Shown here: positions 53,278 to 59,668 of the stretch, one piece after another
Layout: each line of letters starts with the position of its first letter
How positions within the stretch are numbered: the stretch's first letter is position 1
NCBI GenBank assembly: GCA_040755755.1
Contig: JBFLZW010000060.1
Coordinates: forward strand, 1-59,668
Source of the DNA: a bacterium
GTDB lineage: Bacteria > SZUA-182 > DTGQ01
DNA: 59,668 bases
Reading direction: 5' to 3'
Program-made: the position numbers and the translations under genes
The notes under the pieces: generated by a model
Told to the model about the DNA's origin: nothing
The model's input: only the letters and a program-made list of their open reading frames with translations
The model's database searches: none

Positions 53278-53795
53278 CAATAAGCCGCTATAACACTGTA
53301 TAGTATTATTTCTCCCGCAGAGACGCAGAGACGCAGAGGATATCATTCTTTCAAGCCATTGACACATCGGGTAATACCGGCTTTCATCAGGGCTTCGCCA
53401 AAGTTGAGCAGATAGCCAAGCTTGCACCCTGTAAGTCGCAGATAGGTCTGTACCTGCTTCTTATGTGCTGCTGTCACCTTCTCAATCGATTTCACTTCCA
53501 GGATAACCTTGTCATTAACAATGATGTCCGCACGGAACCCTTCGTCAAACTTGATGTTTTTGTACTGGATCGGCAGAGGAACCTGCCGTTCAACCTTCAG
53601 CCCTCGATCCTGCAATTCCCGAGCTAAGACGATTTCGTACACGGTTTCAAGGTGCCCCGGACCAAGCTCGCGATGCACGGCAATAGCACAATCAACCACC
53701 ATTGTCCCTATATCATTTTCGTTCATTCTCTGCGCCTCTGCGTCTCTGCGGGAGATCGTTCCCCATCATTCATACAGTGTTATAGCGGGTTATTG
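53278..53795. mobile_element. 518-bp element with terminal inverted repeats carrying a GxxExxY gene
   Basis: Left end 53278-53301 and right end 53772-53795 are inverted repeats of 24 bp with one mismatch (core CCGCTATAACACTGTAT exact). Inside them lies a second inverted pair, CTCCCGCAGAGACGCAGAG at about 53312 and 53757. The flanks AATGATTA (53270-53277) and AATAATTA (53796-53803) may be an 8-bp target duplication with one mismatch. No transposase is inside, so it would be mobilised in trans. Confidence 0.6.
53343..53726 (-). CDS. GxxExxY protein
   Basis: A 127-aa protein of the GxxExxY family, named for the motif seen here as GPGHLETVYE, followed by RADIIVNDKVILEVKSIEKV, a PD-(D/E)XK-nuclease-like core (D, E-x-K). 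The length is typical. The function is not established; members are common in environmental genomes, often between short repeats. It is the only gene in the 518-bp TIR-bounded element. Confidence 0.9.
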   Translation of the reverse strand: MNENDIGTMVVDCAIAVHRELGPGHLETVYEIVLARELQDRGLKVERQVPLPIQYKNIKFDEGFRADIIVNDKVILEVKSIEKVTAAHKKQVQTYLRLTGCKLGYLLNFGEALMKAGITRCVNGLKE

Positions 53796-54013
53796 AATAA
53801 TTATACGACAGATTCATTGCCGGAGACCTTACCATTCCCCTTGCCTTTACCGCCCTCCGATATTATAATAGCCCCTGCTGATAGTTATCCATACTTTTTC
53901 GATATTCAAGTTTTTCTGATATATGAGCCAATACTGAAGTCCTGCTCATGGAGGATATTTTCTGCCCGATAAGGCGACTTCATCACCAGTATGGGCAAAT
54001 GGAGTATAGATAT

Positions 54014-57000
54014 ATGATTCTGACTTTGCAATCCAGCCTGGACAAGCAAAAGTATTACGTGCTGGAGTTCCAGACATCTGACCGCAACCCTGCCCAGGCT
54101 CCTTCCGGGCCAGAGGCAGCAATGAAGTCCTCTTCAGGTCCGGTTCCGGTTTCCGGGGTCTCCTCCGGCCTTGACCCGGAGACTCTGGACCGGATTGCCT
54201 GGCTGTTTCAGGCCAGGCCGGTTTCCATCAGAACGGGGTTATTTATCGGCCCCCGCAGGGAAATGGTAACTCCCTGGTCAACGAATGCGGTGGAAATCCT
54301 GAAGAACACCGGCATCTCCGGCATCATCAGGGCTGAGGAGTTCATGCTGGTTGAGCCTTCATCCTCATCAGGAAACCAGCCGCCGGACATCGACCCCATG
54401 CTTCAGGAAGTATACCACCGGATTGACGATCAGCTCTTTGCCCCGCAGATCAAGCCCGTGCCCGTCCGGCAGATCGAAGATATTGCCGCCTATAACCGGG
54501 AAGCGGGCCTGGCCCTTTCCGACCAGGAAGTTGACTACCTGACATCCTATGCCCGGAAAGCGGGCCGCCATCTGACCGATGCCGAGCTGTTCGGCTTTGC
54601 TCAGGCCAATTCCGAGCACTGCCGGCACAAGATATTCAAGGGTAAATATGTTCTGGACGGCCAGGTGCAGCAGTTGTCCCTTTTTGACTGGATCCGGCAG
54701 ACCTCGTTGCAGAATCCGGCCAATATTGTCAGTGCCTATTCGGACAATGTGGCCTTTTTTAAGGGCCCGGTCGTGGAGCAGTTTGCCCCGGATGAATCGG
54801 GCCGCTTCAGGGTGCGGGAGATCGAATCGACCTTAAGCCTGAAGGCTGAAACTCACAACTTTCCGACCACGGTCTGTGCCTTTCCCGGCGCTGCCACCGG
54901 CACGGGCGGCGAGATCCGCGACCGCATGGGAGGGGGCATCGGTTCTCTCCCCGGCGTTGGCACAGCCGGATATCTCACCTCCTATGCCCGCATGAGTGAT
55001 CTTCCCTGGGAGGATGCCCTGCCCGCCCGCGAGTATCTCTACCAGGACCCGGCCACGATCCTGATCCAGGCATCCAACGGCGCGTCAGATTATGGCAACA
55101 AGTTCGGCCAGCCGCTGATCGCCGGAACGGTCACTACCTTCGAGCACACAACCGGCGAGGTATTCTGGGGTTTCGACAAGGTAATCATGCTGGCCGGAGG
55201 CGTGGGCCAGGCCAACATCCGGCATGCCCACAAGAAGGTTCCTGCCAGGGGGGACCGGGTCATCCTGCTGGGAGGGGATAATTACCGGATCGGCATTGCC
55301 GGAGGGTCGGTCTCTTCGGTCAACACGGGCGAGATGGAAAAGAAGCTCGAACTGAATGCTGTCCAGCGGGCCAATGCCGAGATGCAGCAGCGGGTTTACC
55401 GCGTGCTCCGGGCACTGGCCGAGGATGCTGATCACAATCCGGTTGTTTCCCTGCACGATCATGGTGCAGGCGGCCACTTCAACTGCTTCTCGGAGCTTCT
55501 CGAACAGTGCGGCGGCGTTATTCTCATGGACCGGCTGCCCCTGGGTGATCCCACCCTGTCTGACCTCGAGATCATCGGCAACGAATCCCAGGAGCGCATG
55601 GGGCTGATCGTTCCGGAATCGGCAGTGGAGCGCATCCTGAAAATCGCCGACCGGGAGCGCTGCCCCTGCTTTGTGGTCGGAACCTGCACCGGAGACGGCA
55701 GGCTGGTTTTCCAGTGGGAGGACAGGCATGCTCTGAACGGGGAGGGCAATAATACCCCGGTTGACCTGGACCTGAAGTTTCTCTTTGGCAATCCTCCCAA
55801 AACTGAAACCCGGGCCGAAACGATTGAGGTAAACTTCCCTCCGGTCACCATTCCCGAAGCATCCCTTGAGGAGCACCTTCGGCGAGTGCTCCGGCTGACC
55901 AAGGTGGCCAGCAAGGAGTGGCTGACCCATAAAGCGGACCGCTCGGTGACCGGCCTTGTGGCCCAGCAGCAGACCGTCGGCCCCTGTCAACTGCCCCTTT
56001 CGGATGTGGCTGTCAAGGCCCTTGATTACACGGGAAATCACGGTCTGGCCCTGGGGATGGGAGATAACCCGATCTGCGGTCTGGTCAGCCCCGAAGCCGG
56101 AGCGCGGATGTCAGTGGCCGAAGCCCTCCTGAACATCGTCTTTGCACCGTTAGTCAAGGGGCTCGATTCGGTGGTCCTCAGCGCCAACTGGATGTGGCCG
56201 TATAACCAGCCTGGAGAAAAGGCCAGTCTCTACCGGGCGGTCCGGGCCCTGGGAGAGGTCTGCCTGGGACTTGGGATCGCCGTGCCGACAGGCAAGGACT
56301 CCCTGTCCATGTCCCAGCAATACCCTTCGGGGATGGTGGTCCGCTCTCCCGGAACGGTCATTGTCACCGCAGCCGGATGGTGCGATGACCTTACCCATAT
56401 CGTTACCCCGGACCTGCAGCGCAGGGAAAAAACCGGCCTGGCCTATATCCCCTTCCAGAAACTTCCCGACGATCCTTCGGCCTGCCTTGGCACCAGCAGC
56501 CTGGCCCAGGTGTATAACCAACTGGGCGGCAGCGCTGGCCAGGTGCCCGATCTTCGTGACCCCCGGCTCTTTAAAACCTGTTTCAACACGATCCAGATGC
56601 TCCTTGGCCAGGGACTGATCCTGGCCGGGCACGATGTTTCCACTGGAGGCATAATCACTGCCCTGTGCGAGATGGCTTTTGCGGGAAACTGCGGCCTGGA
56701 AATCAATTTTCCCGATAATATGCTCTTTTTCGAGGGTCCGGGGGTGATTATTCAATACCCGATCGAGGCCCAGGAAAAGATTCTGGCTCATTTTACCAGG
56801 GCGATGGAATTTTACCCGATCGCCCGGCCTGATTTCGATGATCTGACTATCAGGACTCAGAGCGGGAGCCTGCGGGTCGGAATGGAAGAGCTGCGAAGAG
56901 TCTGGCAAAAGACTTCCTATGAGATGGAGCGGCTCCAGATGAATCCGGCTGTAGCCGATGAAGGATTTGCCCATTTCGGCACACCGCTGAAAAGTTTTGC

Positions 57001-57835
57001 CTTTCCGGCTGACTTTGATCCAATGCGCTATCCGCGGCCTGCGGCCTCATCTTCGTCGCCGCTTCCTGTCCGGGCGGCTATTATCAGAGAGAAGGGGACC
57101 AACGGAGACCGGGAAATGGCCTACGCCCTGCACATGGCCGGGTTCGAGGTCCGGGACGTCACCACCACCGACATTACCTGTGGACGGGAGACGCTGTCTG
57201 ATATCGGGTTCATTGTTTTCTGCGGCGGATTTTCCAATTCGGATGTCCTTGGCTCTGCCCGTGGATGGGCAGGCATCTTCCGGTATAACCAGACAGCCCG
57301 CACCGTGCTCCGGGACTTCTACCAGCGGCAGGATACCCTGTCCCTGGGCATCTGCAACGGCTGCCAGTTGATGACCCAGCTCAATCTGATCTATCCGGCC
57401 TATGAAGAGAGCAAACAGCCGAAACTCCTGCCGAACAGGTCGAATATTTTCGAATCACGGTTCCTGACCGTGGACATAGCTCCCTCCCCGGCCATTCTGC
57501 TTCAGGGTCTGGAAGGATCGTGCCTTGGAATCTGGGTAGCTCACGGAGAGGGGAGATTTTCCTTTGGCGGCAGCAGGGAGGAATACATCATTCCGGTTAC
57601 CTATTCAGCTCCCCATTATCCGGCCAATCCGAACGGTTCACAGTTCGAAGCAGCCGCCATCTGCTCTGCCGACGGCAGGCACCTGGCCATGATGCCCCAT
57701 CCCGAACGCGCCCTTTTCCCCTGGCAGTGGGGATACTATCCCCCTGCTGAAAAAGGCCGCCATCCGGTTACCCCCTGGGTAATGCTCTTTGCGAATGCCA
57801 GGAACTGGATTCAGGCCCGGCAAGGGGGCAAATGA
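54014..57835 (+). CDS. purL: phosphoribosylformylglycinamidine synthase (single chain)
   Basis: A 1273-aa FGAM synthase, making FGAM from FGAR, glutamine and ATP in purine synthesis. It is the large type with synthetase and glutaminase parts fused. Motifs include FAQANSEHCRHKIFKG, AETHNFPTTVCAFPGAATGTGGEIRD, HDHGAGGHFNCFSEL, GHDVSTGGIITALCEMAF and the class I glutaminase LGICNGCQLM (catalytic Cys) with MMPHPER. The start at 54014 is behind GGAG and begins MILTLQSSLDK; starts up to 53948 are in frame. Single gene. Confidence 0.97.
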   Translation: MILTLQSSLDKQKYYVLEFQTSDRNPAQAPSGPEAAMKSSSGPVPVSGVSSGLDPETLDRIAWLFQARPVSIRTGLFIGPRREMVTPWSTNAVEILKNTGISGIIRAEEFMLVEPSSSSGNQPPDIDPMLQEVYHRIDDQLFAPQIKPVPVRQIEDIAAYNREAGLALSDQEVDYLTSYARKAGRHLTDAELFGFAQANSEHCRHKIFKGKYVLDGQVQQLSLFDWIRQTSLQNPANIVSAYSDNVAFFKGPVVEQFAPDESGRFRVREIESTLSLKAETHNFPTTVCAFPGAATGTGGEIRDRMGGGIGSLPGVGTAGYLTSYARMSDLPWEDALPAREYLYQDPATILIQASNGASDYGNKFGQPLIAGTVTTFEHTTGEVFWGFDKVIMLAGGVGQANIRHAHKKVPARGDRVILLGGDNYRIGIAGGSVSSVNTGEMEKKLELNAVQRANAEMQQRVYRVLRALAEDADHNPVVSLHDHGAGGHFNCFSELLEQCGGVILMDRLPLGDPTLSDLEIIGNESQERMGLIVPESAVERILKIADRERCPCFVVGTCTGDGRLVFQWEDRHALNGEGNNTPVDLDLKFLFGNPPKTETRAETIEVNFPPVTIPEASLEEHLRRVLRLTKVASKEWLTHKADRSVTGLVAQQQTVGPCQLPLSDVAVKALDYTGNHGLALGMGDNPICGLVSPEAGARMSVAEALLNIVFAPLVKGLDSVVLSANWMWPYNQPGEKASLYRAVRALGEVCLGLGIAVPTGKDSLSMSQQYPSGMVVRSPGTVIVTAAGWCDDLTHIVTPDLQRREKTGLAYIPFQKLPDDPSACLGTSSLAQVYNQLGGSAGQVPDLRDPRLFKTCFNTIQMLLGQGLILAGHDVSTGGIITALCEMAFAGNCGLEINFPDNMLFFEGPGVIIQYPIEAQEKILAHFTRAMEFYPIARPDFDDLTIRTQSGSLRVGMEELRRVWQKTSYEMERLQMNPAVADEGFAHFGTPLKSFAFPADFDPMRYPRPAASSSSPLPVRAAIIREKGTNGDREMAYALHMAGFEVRDVTTTDITCGRETLSDIGFIVFCGGFSNSDVLGSARGWAGIFRYNQTARTVLRDFYQRQDTLSLGICNGCQLMTQLNLIYPAYEESKQPKLLPNRSNIFESRFLTVDIAPSPAILLQGLEGSCLGIWVAHGEGRFSFGGSREEYIIPVTYSAPHYPANPNGSQFEAAAICSADGRHLAMMPHPERALFPWQWGYYPPAEKGRHPVTPWVMLFANARNWIQARQGGK

Positions 57836-57889
57836 ATAATGAGCAATTAACCATGACCTGAAGAAATAAACCACACTTTGGAGGTTCCT

Positions 57890-58297
57890 ATGAAAAAAGT
57901 TATTACTGTACTCACCCTGAGCTTTATGTTCATCATTATCCTATTCTCCTGCACGAATTCCCCGAAAAATGATACTTCCCTGGCTGCCTCGGAAACAGAA
58001 AAGAAGCTGGTGGGGAAATGGAAACTGCTTCATGCCGATCCCACCCAGGAGAACCCTCCCGAGGATCTGACCTACATCCTGAATCCGGACCTCACCTGTG
58101 TGCTGGAATTCACGAACGATAAAAAGGAAAAACAGAAGATTGAAGGCACCTATAAGGTCGTTGAAGACCGGCTGCAATTCTTCAGGCAGGAGACATTGAG
58201 AAAAGAATTTCAGGTTCAGTTCCAGGGGAACGATACGCTCCGGCTGACTGAGCCCAGCTCCAAAAATTCCATGACCCTGGCCAGAGCGGGAGAGTAG
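57890..58297 (+). CDS. small lipoprotein with lipocalin-like domain
   Basis: A 135-aa protein. A signal peptide with a lipobox (IILFSC, Cys about residue 20) is followed by a short Ser/Asn linker and a beta-rich domain opening KKLVGKWKLL, as in lipocalin-like small proteins (TYILNPDLTCVLEFTND, KIEGTYKVVEDRLQF). It is likely anchored in the outer or inner membrane. A GGAGG site precedes the ATG at 57878 and is well placed for either ATG. The function is unknown. Confidence 0.8.
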   Translation: MKKVITVLTLSFMFIIILFSCTNSPKNDTSLAASETEKKLVGKWKLLHADPTQENPPEDLTYILNPDLTCVLEFTNDKKEKQKIEGTYKVVEDRLQFFRQETLRKEFQVQFQGNDTLRLTEPSSKNSMTLARAGE

Positions 58298-58359
58298 GGT
58301 AAGGGAGAGTGAATTAAGGAGAGGCAGCCGCCTGGCAGCGGATGTCTCGACAGCTTTCT

Positions 58360-58501
58360 CTATTTTATTTGCTGGTTTTCGAGTTCTTCTTCGGATATGC
58401 CGGTAGAATCCTGGATAATTTTAGGGTCAATCCCCTGCCTGGAAAAGCTTCCTGGCAGCCTCCAGTCTCCCTATTCGCTCACCTTAATCTCTTTTTTCCA
58501 T
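58360..58501 (-). pseudogene. remnant of an Rpn/PD-(D/E)XK transposase-type gene
   Basis: On the minus strand GERIGRLEAARKLFQAG (one frame) continues as IDPKIIQDSTGISEEELENQ in another frame before a stop at 58360-58362. This is the typical C-terminal tail of Rpn-family recombination nucleases (E-x-A-R-x-L-x-x-G-x-D-P-x-x-I-x-x-x-T-G-L-S-x-E-E-L). A further stop lies upstream. The rest of the gene is lost. Confidence 0.55.
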
Positions 58502-58565
58502 CTTATTTTCTCACCGGCTCCCTATTTTTTCAACGTGAGGAATATCTGTCTATTCCATAATTTTA

Positions 58566-58594
58566 TTCACAATCTCTCGATCTTATGGTATAAT
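58566..58594 (+). promoter_or_regulatory. sigma70 promoter of the amidohydrolase gene
   Basis: TTCACA (58566-58571), a 17-nt spacer and TATAAT (58589-58594), with TGG before the -10 box as an extended element. The coding start is 122 nt downstream. Confidence 0.6.
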
Positions 58595-58715
58595 GATTGC
58601 TCTAACCTCAAAATCCCCCAGGCAGAAGCATTTCCCCAGGTGCACTCGTGTGCAAGTATGCCTTATGGGGTTAGATATGGAAGGAAGGAGAAAATGAGGA
58701 AGGAGAAACAAAACC

Positions 58716-59510
58716 ATGATTATCGATGTCCACACCCATGCTTTCCCAGATCATATTGCTTCGATAGCCATTGAGAAGTTAGAAAATTCATCCAGGACCA
58801 GGGCTTATCTCAATGGGACGACTGCCGATCTGCTCAAGTCTATGGACCGGGCAGGTATCGAAATTGGCGTCGTGGCCTGCGTAGCCACTGCACCGGCTCA
58901 GTTCAATTCCATCCTGAGCTGGTGTCAGTCTATAGCCAGTCCCCGGCTTATTCCGCTCCCTTCTGTGCATCCTGAATCCCCGAATGTCAGGGAAGAAGTT
59001 CGCAAAATCAGGGAGGCGGGCTTTGTCGGCCTCAAGCTCCATGCTGAATTTCAATCTTTCTCCCTCGATGAGGAGCGGATGTACCCGATTTATGAGGAAG
59101 CAACGAACAGCGGCCTTCTGATCCTGTTTCACTGCGGCTATGATATCAGCTTTCCCGATTCTGAACGGAGCAGTCCGGACAAACTGGCCCAGGTCCACAG
59201 GGATTTTCCGGAATTGCCAATCATCGCCTCCCACCTGGGAGGGTGGCGGCAGTGGGACAAGGTGCTGCATCATCTCGTCGGCAAGGATATCTATCTGGAC
59301 ACCAGTTATACCATAGGCTATATCGATAAGGATTCACTGCGGACGATTCTCACCTATCATCCGCCAAACAGAATCCTGTTCGGTACGGATTCCCCCTGGA
59401 AGGATCAGGAGGAAGAGATCAGGCTGATTAATTCACTGGATATCTCATCAGCCTTCAAGGCGCACATCCTGGGCCAGAATGCCAAGGAGCTGTTTCAGAT
59501 TCATGCTTGA
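58716..59510 (+). CDS. amidohydrolase-2 family metal-dependent hydrolase
   Basis: A 264-aa TIM-barrel hydrolase. The metal motif IDVHTHAFP begins the protein, then HAEFQSFSLDEERMYPIYEEA, LILFHCGYD, ASHLGGW and ILFGTDSPW (the final Asp ligand). This fits the amidohydrolase-2 group, which includes decarboxylases such as ACMSD-like enzymes and simple hydrolases. The substrate is unknown. The ATG follows AAGGAGAAAC. Own promoter; single gene. Confidence 0.9.
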   Translation: MIIDVHTHAFPDHIASIAIEKLENSSRTRAYLNGTTADLLKSMDRAGIEIGVVACVATAPAQFNSILSWCQSIASPRLIPLPSVHPESPNVREEVRKIREAGFVGLKLHAEFQSFSLDEERMYPIYEEATNSGLLILFHCGYDISFPDSERSSPDKLAQVHRDFPELPIIASHLGGWRQWDKVLHHLVGKDIYLDTSYTIGYIDKDSLRTILTYHPPNRILFGTDSPWKDQEEEIRLINSLDISSAFKAHILGQNAKELFQIHA

Positions 59511-59517
59511 TGATGGA

Positions 59518-59668
59518 TCAGGGCATGCTCAGATCAGGATACAGGTCTTTAGCGCGTTTGAGCTGGAAGAACTCTTCGCGTTCTTTTTCTTCGAGGGTAT
59601 TTTCGAGGTATTTGATGGTTTCGCGGTATTCTGGGATAAAGAGGTAGTTGAGGGAGTTGGCGCGGCGC
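59518..59668 (-). CDS. C-terminal end of an unidentified protein
   Basis: An open frame enters from the right edge and ends at 59518-59520. It reads RRANSLNYLFIPEYRETIKY, then LENTLEEKEREEFFQLKRAK, then DLYPDLSMP. It is helical and charged, and no family is recognised. Codon use looks genuine. Confidence 0.6.
   Translation of the reverse strand, partial: RRANSLNYLFIPEYRETIKYLENTLEEKEREEFFQLKRAKDLYPDLSMP

Larger units (their letters stand above)
58298..58715. other. 418-bp region with a decayed gene end and a promoter
   Basis: Holds the Rpn remnant (58360-58501) and the amidohydrolase promoter (58566-58594). Nothing else is seen. Confidence 0.5.

Noticed and set aside
1-59668. tRNA, rRNA and replication origin
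   Set aside because: No cloverleaf-like sequence, no rRNA stretch and no DnaA-box cluster was seen by eye; a covariance search would be decisive.

Overview
The window looks like one contig of a Gram-negative, anaerobic or facultatively anaerobic bacterium with mid-range base composition. It carries LptD (outer-membrane LPS assembly), many Sec signal peptides, and a Tat-exported, selenocysteine-containing, membrane-bound formate dehydrogenase. Its gene neighbourhoods (accD-folC-lptD, pdxA-ksgA, holB-ricT) recall Deltaproteobacteria-like or related candidate lineages. That placement is an inference; there is no rRNA or tRNA gene in the window to fix it.

Layout. 1-5.9 kb: an 18-bp inverted repeat at the left edge, a fumarylacetoacetase-family hydrolase, a MetE-like protein, a large secreted zinc protease and a phosphoribosyltransferase. 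6-13.6 kb: a secreted Gly/Tyr-repeat protein (GY1), then a five-gene operon on the minus strand: Hsp70 with a zinc ribbon at its interdomain linker, a membrane-anchored zinc-ribbon/LysM protein, a TPR protein, an HPD-less J-like protein and GrpE. 13.7-18.4 kb: a heme-c-motif PAS/GAF sensor with no output domain, a gene-free stretch with a sigma54-like site and hairpins, and a small PAS protein. 18.6-23.7 kb: a NACHT-FGE STAND protein whose DUF4062 partner is out of frame, then DUF4160/DUF2442 genes. 23.8-36.6 kb: a nitronate-monooxygenase-family enzyme, a second Gly/Tyr-repeat protein (GY2), a cysteine-cluster protein, an isochorismatase-family hydrolase, the accD-folC-lptD operon, a decayed hicBA pair and a secreted Ig-like protein. 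36.7-44.6 kb: pdxA-ksgA, ricT-holB-mogA, three small toxin-antitoxin-like loci and an RluD-family pseudouridine synthase. 44.6-53.2 kb: a structured leader, a secreted beta-propeller protein, tatA and the fdh operon, and a coiled-coil/HTH pair. 53.3-59.7 kb: a 518-bp element with terminal inverted repeats carrying a GxxExxY gene, purL, a lipoprotein, an Rpn remnant and an amidohydrolase.

How parts may work together. The Hsp70 operon encodes a full ATPase cycle (Hsp70, J-like protein, GrpE) plus a protein predicted to span the inner membrane, with a cytoplasmic zinc ribbon and periplasmic LysM domains. This suggests an Hsp70 machine tied to the envelope. MogA (molybdenum cofactor), TatA and the fdh genes fit one respiratory formate oxidation module. 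Small toxin-antitoxin-like loci, several of them broken, and short dispersed intergenic repeats placed directly after stop codons mark the accessory parts.

The strongest candidates for something undescribed are the zinc-ribbon Hsp70 operon and the pair of GLYG-repeat exported proteins. Next come the TIR-bounded GxxExxY element and the structured RNA leader upstream of 45404.
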